Below are positions 31,755 to 42,879 of a DNA stretch of 64,000 nt, in pieces. Both the position numbers and the translations under genes were made by a program. Each line of letters opens with the position of its first letter. The stretch's first letter is position 1. The stretch is taken from assembly GCF_047496725.1 (NCBI RefSeq), contig NW_027328667.1, forward strand, positions 1,706,001 to 1,770,000. Direction: 5' to 3'. The notes below the pieces were generated by a model. That model was not told where the DNA came from, did not search any database, and saw nothing but the letters and a program-made list of their open reading frames with translations. Origin of the DNA: Anoplolepis gracilipes (Eukaryota; Arthropoda; Insecta; Hymenoptera; Formicidae).

Positions 31755-32845
31755 ATATATTGTGTTTGTGTGTATAATTTTATTATATTTAATATAATAT
31801 TGAAAGAAACATTTTTTTACATTTCCTCCTGACGGAAGAGACCACCACCTTCTCGCGGTTTCCGTTGAGCAACAACATATACGTTGTTGCCCATATAAAA
31901 TTGATAGATATTATTAGAAAAATTTTTTTATTAAAATTATTAAGATTATTTATTATTAATATTATTTTTTTATTAATAATATTTATATTATTATATTAAT
32001 ATTATTTGTAAATAATTTGTTACAAGAAAAGAACGTATATGTTGGCCAAGAGTGGATTTTTATTATTTAAATTTTTTTAAATTTAATCTCTTACTTTTTA
32101 ACTTACATCTTTCTTTTATGTATATATATATATATATATATTAAAATATGGAAAATATTTTTTTATTTTGATACTCTTTCTTCATACATATTTAATTACA
32201 ATCTTTATACAATTAAAACTTTGATAAATATAAGATATTGCATAAGTAAAACTATTTTTTCTATTATTATATATATAATTAAAAATAACTTTTTATAACT
32301 GAGACTTTATTAATTCTAGTTTAATTAATTATAGTTGAAAAGTTTACTTTGGGAGGGCAAAAACATTGTTCAAAGTAACATTTCATTATAATTAATTAAG
32401 TTAGAATTATCAAAATCTCATATTTAATAAAACTTAGTTTCAATTACATAAATTTCAAAAATGTCTAAGGAAAGACTAATAAAAGGTAAAAAATATTTTC
32501 TGTATTTTATTACATCAATAAGAAATAATTTTATTATATTATGTATTACAATAATAATACATATATATTTTTTCAAATTATGTGTATACAAATAATGATA
32601 TGTATACATGTATAAATTATTGAATCTCGCGCCACTAGCCGCTACCGCTAACATCATTCTCGAGACATTAGCTATAGCTATCGCTCGAGAGAGAGAGAAA
32701 AGGACAGCAGATCGTATGTCTGTCCTTTCTTACTTCTCGAAGTTTGCCGAGCGCCGGGCGACACACGTACACGACTCTTTCGTTGTGTGTGCGGCCCCAC
32801 CACGCGGCCCGCTTGCAGGCAATCGGTCGAGAATTGGCATCTCTG
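31755..32845 (-). repeat. Right terminal inverted repeat of hAT element
   Basis: Inverted partner of 24,419-25,543. The ends, the ACGTATATGTTGTTGC region and the AT-rich interior align throughout. No gene; ORFs here mirror ORFs on the other arm. Confidence 0.9.
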
Positions 32846-32853
32846 TCTCTACG

Positions 32854-33540
32854 TCTTCTAATTCGACCCCTGGTGTCGGTAATTCTATCTCTTCATTCGT
32901 AGTATTCATTATACTAAACGAGCAAGAGTAATTTTTTGGTTGAACGATACAGTTCCCTATGTATACTCCGGCTATTGGTTCCTTGGCACTGATTATACCA
33001 GTTTTATTGTGCTTGGTAGTTGCTTTAATTATTGTTTCGCTACGCGGCTTTAATATAACTTTACTGTATGGTTGTAATTTGAGTTCCGTGTTTCCGATCT
33101 TTATTCGTTCATTCTTATAATCGCAAGTAACGAGATGCTTCCAGAGAAAATCAATTCCTAGAATTCCTGCATGTTCGATGGGGAAATCGTTCTTTACGAC
33201 ATGTATTGTACGTCGAATCTTGTCTGCGCCTAATTTAATCGTCGCGTGTATTTTTCCAATGGTATTTACTCAGTGTCCCTGACTCCCGTCAATGTTATTT
33301 TCGTATCGTATATTAACGTATCGTCGTGCAAATGCTTTAGTTTTATTAGTGAGATAGTTGATCCGGAGTCGTATAGCATTTTTGCGTGTCCGTCTTTCGT
33401 TTCGCGTATCGGTAGATTTACGAGTAATAGTTCCGTCTTGTGCGGTGTACGCGTTAAGTTTTTGATATGCGTAACGCGATATTATGAGGCAGGGTCGCGG
33501 CGGCTTCTTGCTATCTTCTTCCTGCTCTTCTTTGCTCCCG
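32854..33540 (-). pseudogene. Gypsy aspartic protease region
   Basis: The minus-strand translation around 33,385-33,350 gives MLYDSGSTISLIKLKHL. This is the retropepsin active site, with DSG in place of the commoner DTG. The fold continues through VVKNDFPIEHAGILGIDFLW at about 33,200-33,140, matching the second conserved ILGxDFL motif. The linker toward reverse transcriptase ends ELPTPGVELEDVET, directly at the hAT target site. A frameshift is needed near 33,270. This protease would process Gag-Pol. Confidence 0.8.
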
Positions 33541-35471
33541 CTACTTGCTACTAGCTGTATGGCGCGTGTGCGATATCTTTCTTTCCGGCGTGCCTTTACC
33601 TCGCGTTTTATTATCGGGCTTTGAAGGGGTTCGCGCGTGTTTTCTCAGTTTTCTGTTTAGGCTCCAGCATTCTTTGCGTATGTGCCCTGCTTTCTTGCAA
33701 TGCTTGCAATATTTGTTTATGGTGTTTATTTGTCGGTTTTTCCGATTTTGACAGTATGTATTTTTCTCATCCGACAATCTCGTCTGTAGTGTCCGGATTT
33801 TCCACATTTGAAACACGTCATATTCGTACTTCGAGGCGGTCGCGATTAACTCGAGTCGGGTTTAATTATACTTTGATAACCGCTTATTCGCGCTCCCGTC
33901 GGCTTGATAAGCTTCTCTTCGGAGCTCGCGCCGTTTATCGCTTCTTGTAACGTTGAGAAGCGTTGTGATCGTACAAGGGTCTTCAAATCATCGCGCAATC
34001 CGATTTGATAATTAATCAATGCTTGTTCTTTAATAGTTTGTTGGATCGTGCGTTTTTGTTTGGGAGTATGTTCCCTTCTCTCGGTCATCGAATCGTATAA
34101 TTTCAGGGCTACTAAATCCACGTGTTGTCCGAATGCGTACGCGGTCTCGTTCAGGTTTTGCTTTAATGAATTAAACTCGATTTGCAGACTAGTAGTACTT
34201 TGTTTTGTTTGATAACATGTTTTTAGTTGCATTCAAAATTCTTCGAAAGTCCGTATGTCGCGCGTTTCAAAATCTTGTCGAGCTCTTCCGCGTAATTTAG
34301 TGTATAGTATCGCTTGCATGAGAGATTCTTCGTCTGCAAGGTTGGTGTTCTGTCGCTTATGTGCATGAATTCAGAAAATCTTGTAATTTGTGTTGCGATG
34401 TTCCATCAAATTCAGGGATCATTTGTCTGGTTTCTTTTAGCGTGAAGAAATTCGGTACCGTGCTGCGTCGGCTTCTAATATCGGTCGGTCCGTCCGTAAT
34501 ATACGTTTTCGGAGAATTCTTCTCAACGGCTCATATTTTGATCGCGCTGTTGTAATTGGGCTACTTGCTCCGTTAAACATTGTATCGCGGCGCGCATTTC
34601 TTGTAGCATTTCGGCTGTAGAGTCATTGACCGTCTCTTCTTGTGGACGTATGAATTGTGGTTGGTCGCGAATAACTGCGTTTATCTTCGGCTGATTAATT
34701 ATTTGTCGTAACCGCGAGATCTCGGCCACCGCGTCATTAGCTATGTTCGCGGAGGTGTGGTAAATGCGTGGAGAGTTTGTGATTCTGTCATCCCGTTCAC
34801 GTGCTAATAAATTTCTTCGAGATCGAAAATATCGCTCTCGTAAGAAGTCAGAGAAAATTCTCGCCTGTATGATACCTGGCTCGGCGTTCGACTAATATAC
34901 GGTCTCGTTCGGCAAATTGTTGGTAAGGTCAGTCAAATTATTTTTAAAGAGACTCGCGGTGAAACTCGTGAACGGAAATTTGTGTTCGTTGATAATGTTA
35001 TCCGGCAACTCGGTGTCACTATCGCTCAAGTATTGCGTTTCGAGATTCCGTCGGACACTATCGCGTATGTCTTGAAGTGCTCCTACGGCTACGCTCGCGG
35101 GAGCTTAATTCGCAATATCGAATAGCTCGATTCGCTCGTTCGCTAAGCAACCACGACTTATTCGCTATCGGTCGCGGAACGTTGCTTCCTTCCGACATTC
35201 ACGCAATTATTTGTTTAATATAAATTTCGAACTTACAGTATTAGTATCGCTCGTATGTTCGCTCGCTCTCCCGCTCGGGTTTTTGCTGATACTGCGTCTG
35301 TCGCTCGGCGGTTGATACGGCTGACGGTCGCTGTATGGCGGTGATGCGTTGTCCGTGGAGTTGTCGTAGGTTGAGCGGCTTGGCGGCTCGCGTTCTTGCT
35401 TCAATTTCCGATGCACTAATTGTCTTGTGACTCGTGGATGTTTGCTCGTTGGCTGCTGTGTACTCCTGCAC
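33541..35471 (-). pseudogene. Gypsy gag with two CCHC knuckles, broken
   Basis: Minus-strand pieces from 5' to 3' are: a Gln/Arg-rich N-terminal frame (35,471-35,241); a coiled region with LQEMRAAIQCLTEQVAQLQQ (34,729-34,523); and a capsid-like helical part (34,232-33,846, with SLKQNLNETAYAFG and YQIGLRDDLKTLV). The nucleocapsid part follows, with CFKCGKSGHYRRDC at about 33,810 and CKHCKKAGHIRKEC at about 33,690 in different frames. At least three frameshifts or stops are present, so the copy is dead. Order and motifs are typical for insect Gypsy Gag. Confidence 0.8.
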
Positions 35472-35613
35472 GTTGTATGTTTTTTCTTTCTCACTTGCTT
35501 CTGTTTGTCAGCGTTAGTGAATTCTACTGACGTGCCTGTGTTAATTTTTCTCTTTTATTTTCGAACTGTTACAGATCCTTTTCTGCTCTGATCGCTGCTG
35601 ATTGATGCGGATC

Positions 35614-35631
35614 CCACCGCTGCCACCAATT
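35614..35631 (-). other. Primer-binding site of Gypsy element
   Basis: Immediately inside the LTR, the minus strand reads AATTGGTGGCAGCGGTGGGA. The TGGTGGCAGCGGTGGG part is the usual position and form of a tRNA primer-binding site in insect Gypsy elements. Confidence 0.65.
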
Positions 35632-36398
35632 TGTTATGCCGCGGGGCGGCACTGAGTTCGAGATCCGTGCACGGCGAGTGAACGCAGGGCGGTGGATAGG
35701 ATTATTTAAATTTTATTAGCCGTGTAGAGAAGATTTCAAATATATTTCTTTTAATTTTAGTAATTTGGTCGTTATTACAATGGTAATAACTTCTGTCTTC
35801 TAATGCCTTACAATTGCGTTGGCGGTTCCTTTCTCGACTATTCGCAGAGTTGCCTTAGGTTTGTTCCTCGAAAGGTCGGCGAGGTTTTAGCGAAGTTCGA
35901 TTGGGTAGATGGTTGCCCGATACGGTTATTACACTTCACTTTTGTTGTGTGACTGCCCGTTACAATAAATCTAACTTGATTTCACGACCACCCGCTGTAG
36001 TTATTATTATTCTGAATTTGATTTCATGACTGCCCACTGCAGTTATTATTATTCTGAATTCGATTTTACGACTGCCCGCGCGACTAAGCGCGGGTAAGTT
36101 TTTTATATTGTTGTGTGACTGCGCTAAAATTCGGTCAGGTTGCTCAACTCGCAATGAGTGCAAGCGCAGCGGGTCCAAGGGTTGGAATTCCTCGCTTGCC
36201 CTTTCGCAATTCTCGTCGCGGTGTTCCGGCTTCCCGTATCGGGTTCCGCGTGCGGATCGCTATGTCAGCGGCACGCACGATCAACGCTCTAATCGCGGTA
36301 TGCGGATTCGCTCGCCTTATTCCGCAATCGCTCCTATCTACTTATTTAATTATTACTTATTTATTTATATATTGGTTGTAGCCTATCGGGCTATAACA
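35632..36398 (-). repeat. Gypsy 5' LTR (767 bp)
   Basis: The minus-strand sequence begins TGTTATAGCCCGATAGG and ends CGGCATAACA, so it has TG...CA termini with an inverted TGTTAT/ATAACA. It lies directly upstream of the primer site. It includes repeated TTATTATTATTCTGAAT segments (about 36,000-36,060). The second LTR is not in the window. Confidence 0.8.
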
Positions 36399-36796
36399 GT
36401 ATTTATTATAAATAAATGTAATTATTTACTGTAAATAAAAATTATGGGCAAACAGAGAGAGGATAAATCTACGCGTATAAAAGTCGACAAACCTTTCTCT
36501 CGCCACCAGACCCCCGAAATCAGCCGGGGCGACACTCTCTCATCCGCTGCGGATCCATCGGTACCGCCAGCGGTTCCTCCTCCTTACTTCACCCACCCCT
36601 CAGCGCACCATGGATTAGAACTGGTACTATACATTTACTCACATTCGTTTGATTTCATTAAAAGTGTTGATTTCTATAACGTCTAAATCACGCTCAAATG
36701 TTTCCGTAACATCATTACAGTCACCAACAAACGACTAACAAATGATTTGTAAAAAAAAAATAAAAAAGTGAAAATTGACCGGCTAACTTTACAAAG
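36399..36796. other. Unassigned stretch upstream of Gypsy LTR
   Basis: A plus-strand frame 36,444-36,686 (starting MGKQREDKSTRIK, Pro/Ser-rich) may be a fragment of another transposon ORF, but no domain is visible. The remainder is AT-rich. Confidence 0.35.
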
Positions 36797-37102
36797 GTGT
36801 GAGCACACTCATGCTGCAATTTAAGTTAGTTCTTGCCATTATATTGGCTGCAGTAAGTTGGCCAATATGGCCATGACGTACGCGCGTACGTGACACCTCC
36901 AGCGAGGAGAAAGAACGCGGAAAGACTCGATGTGTGTGGGTGTGACGAGCCGTTCGGGTGCGCGGTTGATACTCGGGTATGATTTGCGCTATTGATCCCT
37001 GTGAAAGATCGAACTGATACAACACTTCGTGTGTGTAAAATAAAACACATTATTTCAACAAAAGACTCGTCTGGTGTATAATAGAACCAGAGTTTGCGAC
37101 AG
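36797..37102 (-). repeat. Possible solo LTR
   Basis: The stretch is bounded by CAAAG on both sides (36,792-36,796 and 37,103-37,107). It begins GTGTGAGCACACTC, contains an AATAAA-like signal near 37,040, and ends TTTGCGACAG. Composition and size suit a BEL/Pao or Gypsy solo LTR, but the termini are offset by one base from TG...CA and strand is uncertain. Confidence 0.35.
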
Positions 37103-37414
37103 CAAAGCCTTTCTCCTCTTGGTTTCTCACCCTTTCGACTCTCCTGACGATGCCTTATCCTTACGAAACAAGCCTCTTATAATAGCATATATTTTATAGA
37201 GAATGCGTAAAAAAAGAAATAATAAAATTCACAAAAGTGTTTAAACTGATATTTTTTTATGATTCGCCCGTTATATTTTGCTTTTATATTTGTCGTTATA
37301 ACGTATTTTTGACATTTATAGTTTTCTTAGAAATTGTACGTGTACCTATATCGTGAAAAAGAAAAAAATCGTGTGCTTAAAAGTTTATTCAACATTTACT
37401 GTAACATAAATGGC

Positions 37415-37784
37415 GATCATGGCACAGTGAGTTGCGTGTCGGGTCACTGTGCCAAAGATTCCGGGTTCAAATCCGATTAGAAATGTCGAATTCGCTCAAT
37501 TTTTATTTGATCGCTACCTCTCGGAAAGGCAGTGGCAACCGACCGAGAGTATCTTGCCATGAACTTCTTCAAATCCAGACCGTTCGGAATCAGCATTAAA
37601 AACTGTAGGTCCCACATATATGACTGCAGAAAAACGCACTCTGCAGATATATGTTGAGGGACATTACCCTCTAATTAAGGGATTAAAACCACTACAATAG
37701 TGAGGATGTCAATAATCTATAAAGCAAATGCTAGGCTCGGATTATGAGCATCTTCAACAAAGAAAGCGGGGTCACAGAAGAACT

Positions 37785-37815
<31 letters not shown>

Positions 37816-37890
37816 CTAGGTGACAATTTGCAGGGACTGCACTAATCCCCTCCCGCTCTATCCCATACTACTATTACTACTACTGTAACA
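37415..37890 (+). repeat. tRNA-derived SINE
   Basis: An A-box-like TGGCACAGTGAG (about 37,420) and a perfect B box GGTTCAAATCC (37,464-37,474) lie at pol III spacing. They are followed by a unique body with CTGTAGGTCCCACATATATG and a tail of ACTACTATTACTACTACTG near 37,885. Structure fits a tRNA-headed SINE. An AT run interrupts it at about 37,784-37,815. Confidence 0.65.
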
Positions 37891-38423
37891 TAATAAAATC
37901 TAAAAATACACATTATTAATACTAAAGCTGGACAGAATGTATGGCTACATTTCATAAATAATATCTAACTCTATTTATAATAATTTTGAAGTCAAACAAT
38001 ATAATTTGCTAATCCAAAAATTTATATTTATATATTAATTTATGTAATATAATATAGATTCTTCGTGTAAACATCAATTGCTACAATTATATTGATTATA
38101 TTGATTATATCTATGCAATATTTACTTAGCATCGTTTAGAAATGCTCGAAACGTTGTGAAAAAAGAGACTATAGTTGAACAGTACTGGAACATATAAAGA
38201 GAATTATAGCTAAGTTTTCATTGTGCTAAGAAAAGATTAATTATTGATAAAACATAATTTACATATATTTTTGTATCTTTATAATTATAATTTATGTTAA
38301 TCAAATATCATTAAAATCTGTTAATAAAATAAATATTGGAAGTGTGATAATAACTAAACACATAACTAATGCGATTGATAGCTATGTTTAATCAATTCAA
38401 TCAATTCGAAAAATTTTCCTCAC
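37891..38423. other. AT-rich stretch downstream of receptor exons
   Basis: No gene seen. It would be expected to contain the last short exon of the receptor, but I could not identify one. Confidence 0.45.
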
Positions 38424-38749
38424 CGAAGCAAAGTAATTAAGAGATAATGTAGGCATAATGCAAGCTATTGCGACCGTTATTGGTTTTTGACTCTTTCGTA
38501 TAATAATTTGTATACATTTTCGTACTTGACTTGATTGATCGTACCAAGGCGTATCGAATGCTGCCTGTGCAACGTTTTGACTCTGAAAAAAATAACAAAC
38601 ATGAATGAAATTATTTGTAATAACTTTTAATGGTATATATAACTTACTGTAAAAATTAAATGTTCTGCTGGCCATGTATACATAAATACCTCTGATAAAC
38701 AGCTCATACCAAAAGTTGCATATTTGGTTATCAATACCAAAGATTGATT
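38424..38749 (-). CDS. Odorant receptor, two C-terminal exons
   Basis: Two minus-strand exons join in phase 0. Exon 38,749-38,648 (acceptor AAACAG, donor GTAAGT) encodes ATFGMSCLSEVFMYTWPAEH. Exon 38,582-38,424 (acceptor TTTCAG, donor GTGAGG) encodes SQNVAQAAFDTPWYDQSSQ and KPITVAIACIMPTLSLNYFA. These are the hallmark C-terminal segments of insect 7tm_6 odorant receptors (sixth and seventh membrane helices; the WY and SLNYFAS signatures). Both exons are open and their splice sites intact. The usual final mini-exon was not found. Upstream exons may be those at 47,247-48,079 on the same strand, about 8.5 kb away, with transposons between. Otherwise this is a fragment. Confidence 0.8.
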
Positions 38750-39065
38750 CTGTTTAAAAAATTTGATAGAGTAAGTAAAATTTGATGTATTTTTATTTAG
38801 ATTTTTTACATTTTTTGGTAAATATGCATAAGAGGTTACATATCACCGATTTTATTTCTACTTAGATATATTGTAGAGGGTCTAAGTAATTTCCCGCAAG
38901 AAGTAAGTGGGGGACGACATTGATTTAAAAGATATAACAAATTAAAGTTTCATAATTTTAATGCTGTTCCTTAGGTTTTATAAACTGATATTACAAACAG
39001 TGAAGTTTGTTTACGTTCTACTGATGTGTTTGACATGAAATGATATGAATGTGTGTATCCATATA

Positions 39066-40682
39066 CACTCCGCGCAACAAAAAGCGCCGCACATGTATTT
39101 TACTTGTTTCTGCTGCTATATTCGCAGTTTTATTGTACTCTGAAGTTATATAGATATCAAAACAAAAGAAGCTTACTTTAAGGCAACAAAATGTTATGTA
39201 TAAGCAATCACTTGTTAATAAATTTGCGTACAGTGCAGTTGTGTCTGAAATTTCATACAATAATGTCAAATTTAACAAAAGGGAATAGGGCTGTGATTGT
39301 AGCTTTATTTAAGCATAATGTATCCATGCGTAAAATTGCTCGAGAAATTTGTTTTAATGAAAGTACAGTGCGAAGATTCCTTAAGAAATATCGCCAGAAT
39401 CACACTCTAGAAAGAAAAAGGGCAGTGAAAGAAAAAGGTGCACAACAGCACGAGATGACCGAAAATTGAAACAATTAAGTTTAAAAATTCGTTTCGCAAA
39501 TGCGTCAGAATTAAAAAGTAAGTTAATACAAGTGTCCGGAATAAGATTAAGCTTGAGATCTGTTCAAAATCGTTTGAATGAGATGGGTTTATTTGCACGA
39601 AAAGTTGCAAAAAAGTCACTATTAAATGCGAAAATGAAAGAAACACGCCTTAACTGGGTAAAAGAGCGGCAAAATTGGACTGTAGAAGATTGGTCAATAG
39701 TGATGTTTTCTGACGAATCAAAATTTAACTTGATTGGACCTGATGGAACTCGGATAGTACGTCACAGAAAAGGAGAAAAATATAACGACGAATGTTTAGT
39801 ACCTACTGTGAAACATTCACCTTATGTATTAGTGTGGGGATGTATTACATCATGCAGAGTTGGGGCTCTAATAATGTTAGAAGGTATCGTTAATGCAGCC
39901 TTATATAAAAATATTGTATTAAATGGCGTCATTCCTACGATTGAGGCGATAAAAAAAAACGATACCAGATCCTGTTTTCCAGGACGATTCTGCACCGTGT
40001 CATAGAGTTAAATCGGTAAGTTAATTATTAACTTTCTTTGCATAATTCGGAAATTACTTGATGTCACAATTGTCATCTTTCATTTTCTGTTATAGATGAC
40101 TGCATTAAAGAATGAACTCGGGATGAAATTTCTTCCATGGCCGGGCAACAGTCCGGATTTGAATTCAAGTGAAAATATTTGGGCTATAATGGAAGAAAAA
40201 TTCAAACTAAAAAGCCAACAACTATTCAGGAATTAAAAAATATTATTAAAGAAATTTGGTACTATGATATTAATAAGGATTATATAAAAAATTTATACAC
40301 ATCGATGCCAAAATGTTATTAAAGTAAAAAGAGGTTCAATAAAATATTAATTTGCTTAAAAAATTGTGAAATCTTTAATATTAAATAACAATACATGTTA
40401 ATTTTAAGATAAAAAAATATTTAAACTGTGTATTTAAAAAAAAATTTTTTTAAACTTATATAAATCATTAAATGATAACTATCGTTCTTCTTCTGTTTAC
40501 GTATTTTCATTAAATATATCGAATTTTTGCTAGATATTATATTGTATTTGTCATTATTTTTCGTATAATAAAGATTGGATATATTATACTAGCAAAATAC
40601 ATTACGTATTTTATATTTTTTATTTATTTTTATAGATATTTTAACAAAATATCAAGTGCAGTGCTTTTTGTTGCGCGGAGTG
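39066..40682 (+). mobile_element. Tc1/mariner element (1,617 bp)
   Basis: The terminal inverted repeats begin CACTCCGCGCAACAAAAAGC at 39,066 and end with the complement at 40,682. TA dinucleotides flank both sides. A DDxE transposase lies inside on the plus strand. The whole element sits between odorant-receptor segments. Confidence 0.93.
39263..40322 (+). pseudogene. Tc1/mariner transposase with apparent intron
   Basis: ATG 39,263 (MSNLTKGNRAVIVALF) opens an N-terminal helix-turn-helix (MRKIAREICFNESTVRRFLK). A frameshift near 39,460 leads to the second domain. The catalytic residues are Asp in MFSDESKFN (about 39,710), Asp in FQDDSAPCH after a frameshift in the A8 run at about 39,950, and Glu in PDLNSSENIW (about 40,170). 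The last block is reached only by removing 40,015-40,095, which starts GTAAGT and ends TTATAG. With that removal 35 residues separate the second Asp from Glu, suggesting a DD35E-type spacing. A final frameshift at about 40,205 precedes the C-terminus, which ends at TAA 40,322. Confidence 0.88.
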
Positions 40683-40744
40683 TATGTGTATCTGTGTACA
40701 TCATATAGATAGATTTCGTTTTGCTTGAAAAGTTTATTAACGTG

Positions 40745-41880
40745 TAATAAATCGAACGCGTGGGCGAGGAAGGGGCGGAGCCGTTCTCCTTGAACCCCCA
40801 CCCTATAAAAAAAGTAACCCAACCCAACCTAAGTTACAAAGCAAAATCTATATCATGCCTTAGCACAGTTTGGGTTGGGTTAGTTTTTTGTGGGATTCCC
40901 CTCGATGGTGTGCCACCTTGTCGTGATGAAGGGGCTCAGTCGACTTGGCGCTCCGTCGGATCTTAGGGCACACGGGTCGTCGAGCGGCTGCGGGATTGCT
41001 AAAGCATATCAAGGATGGAGAGTCTCGCGGACCGACGGATGTGTCTGGAGGTCCCGGACTCTGAGAGGCTAATGATGTGGCGGGATCAGCAGGTGACTGT
41101 CTCTCCCATCGACTCCCGGTAATGAGGCGGAGAGGAGTCGGCGGATGACTGTGAGGCCTTCCCCTTTGTCTCCCATTCATCTGCGGGGGAAAGAGGAATA
41201 GAAAGGGGGTAGTTGCTGACTGCCCCCTCCTCTCTCCCACTTTCGGGGCCGTGAAAACGGGGTCGACATTTTATGTTGACCCTTCGCCCCAAATGGCGCG
41301 ACGCGCCAGGGAAGGCGTCGGATGACATCAACGGGGGGTCGGAGTGGGAGGGAAAAGGCTTAGCCTTACCCCTTTGTCTCTTGTTCTCCCTTGCACATCC
41401 GCTGGAGCCGTGAACACGGGACTATTTATTTTATATAAATAGCCCCTCGCTCCAAAACCGGCTGTCCGATCCGGCGGCCAACACGAGAAGGGTAGAAAAT
41501 ATTTCTGCCTTGTGCGGGGACACATACTCGCCATTGCACCGTGACCCCACGGAGGTGGCGGTATTGCGTGGTGGTCCCGCAACACCGCCAATAGTGCGCT
41601 GTTGAATCCTATCAACGGCGCACTATAGGAAGGAAGTCCTCCCTCCTTCAATCAATTGAAAGACGGGAGACTGGCGGGGGTGAGTCCTGGTAGAATGCTA
41701 AAAGCGATCCTAGGGCCTACTCATTCAACCGCCACGGAAGGACCATCAAGGGGTTTTAGCCGGTAGGAATCTAGCATAACCCATCTCTCTGCCCGGAGGG
41801 GTGAGTATCCATGATGGATTTTCCTTTGTAAAAAAAGTCTTTTTGGGAGGTGGGGGTGCAAGGGAAACGACTCTGTTTCC
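40745..41880. other. GC-rich non-coding island
   Basis: This stretch is markedly GC-richer than its surroundings. It includes AACCCAACCCAACCT and TTTGGGTTGGGTTAG at 40,815-40,885 and a series of inverted GGTGGC/CCGTGACCCC type motifs. Several long ORFs on both strands are only a by-product of composition. It looks like the non-coding part of a retrotransposon or SINE cluster, but I cannot name it. Confidence 0.45.
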
Positions 41881-42086
41881 TCATTCAATATATGTTTAAA
41901 TAAATAGATCCACTAAACAAATAGATTCACGAATGACTTTCTTCTCACACAAAAAATTCCATAAAAAATCAAAATTGTGAGTCATATTAAGAAATTCGTG
42001 TAAACACATGTTGAAAATTTAGAAAATCGAAATTAAAAATTCCGAGTGCTTTATCTAGCTATGGAAAAGAGCGTATTTTCGAAGAA

Positions 42087-42156
42087 GCGCATGGCGTAGC
42101 GGCAGCGCATCAGGCTCGTACTGTCAATGTTGCTGGTTCGAGTCCCCATAAGTAAA
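42087..42156 (+). repeat. tRNA-like sequence (Met-like), left copy
   Basis: An A box TGGCGTAGCGG at about 42,092 and B box GGTTCGAGTCC at about 42,135 are well formed. The D arm and anticodon arm resemble elongator tRNA-Met, but the anticodon loop reads CTCGTAC and the acceptor stem does not pair well. It is better called a tRNA-derived pseudogene than a working tRNA. Confidence 0.55.
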
Positions 42157-42735
42157 CTTTTTTTTTGTCAAAGTATATTTTTTTGTAATAAGTTACAATC
42201 TGTCACACAAGATAAATACATATATATAAATGTAAACATTTTTTATTATTAATACAAAATGGATAAATCGTATAAAAGCTGCGTTTTTTTACGATGTGCA
42301 AGATGCTGTGTGAATTATTGCTTTGCTTGCTTCTATGACAATTATCATCCTGCAATGTATATACTATTCCATCTACTTCCACTAACAATAAAAAATAAAA
42401 CATGTTTTACTTTTATTTACGTTGTCTATACAATGTTAATGATAACAATTTATTCGCTATTATTGCTTATTAGAAATTAGCATTTATATTACACAATCAA
42501 TATTTACATTTATTTTTTTCTACCGTATAGCTATTTTATAAACGAATTTTCTAGGTAAAGAATGCAAACAGAAAGATGTATTTTTGTAATAATAATACGT
42601 ATATTTGTAATAATAATTGACAGATTGCATTTTGTAATAATAATAAAAAATGTTTAAATTCATATATATGTATTTATCTTGTGTGACACATTGCATTTTA
42701 TTACAAAAAAATATACTTTGACAAAAAAAAAAGTT

Positions 42736-42803
42736 TACTCATCGAGACTTGAACCAGTAACGTTGACGGTACAAGTCTGATGCGCTGCTGCTATGCCATG
42801 CGC
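42736..42803 (-). repeat. tRNA-like sequence, right copy
   Basis: Inverted counterpart of the left copy, with A box TGGCATAGCAG and B box GGTTCAAGTCT on the minus strand. It has more substitutions, including at the conserved B-box end, so it is unlikely to be functional. Confidence 0.55.
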
Positions 42804-42879
42804 TTCTTCGAAAATACGTTCTATTCCATAGGTAGATAAAACACTCGGAATTTTTAATTTCGATTTTCTCGCAAACGCT

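Larger units (their letters stand above)
24419..32845 (-). mobile_element. hAT transposon with ~1.1-kb TIRs
   Basis: The tips are CAGAGATGCC at 24,419 and its complement ending at 32,845. Flanks TCTCTATG (24,411-24,418) and TCTCTACG (32,846-32,853) are an 8-bp target duplication with one mismatch, as expected for hAT. Removing the element and one flank copy rejoins the Gypsy coding sequence. Inside is an hAT transposase on the minus strand and a nested piggyBac. The terminal inverted repeats run 24,419-25,543 and 31,755-32,845, far longer than the 10-30 bp usual for hAT. Confidence 0.88.
32846..36398 (-). mobile_element. Ty3/Gypsy element, 5' LTR to protease
   Basis: From right to left on the minus strand: LTR (36,398-35,632), primer-binding region, gag, protease, then the break where the hAT inserted. 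It continues at 24,418-23,222. The flank at 36,399 (GTATT) is the only target-site base evidence, since the 3' LTR is missing. Confidence 0.88.
42021..42869. mobile_element. Foldback element with two tRNA-like ends
   Basis: Arms 42,021 to about 42,255 and about 42,630 to 42,869 are imperfect inverted repeats, each starting AGAAAATCGAAATTAAAAAT from the outside. Each arm carries one tRNA-like sequence pointing inward. The centre is AT-rich. It could be a MITE that captured a tRNA or a head-to-head pair of tRNA-derived SINEs. Confidence 0.75.

Noticed and set aside
40815..40885. Telomere-like AACCTAACCC/GGGTTAG motifs
   Set aside because: Only a few imperfect units, no TTAGG array; similar motifs occur dispersed in the 44.7-45.2 kb repeats.
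40860..41651. Several GC-rich ORFs on the minus strand
   Set aside because: Compositional openness in all frames with no domain or consistent codon pattern.
42087..42156. Functional tRNA gene
   Set aside because: Good A and B boxes, but a poor acceptor stem and altered anticodon loop, and it lies in a foldback repeat with a mutated twin.
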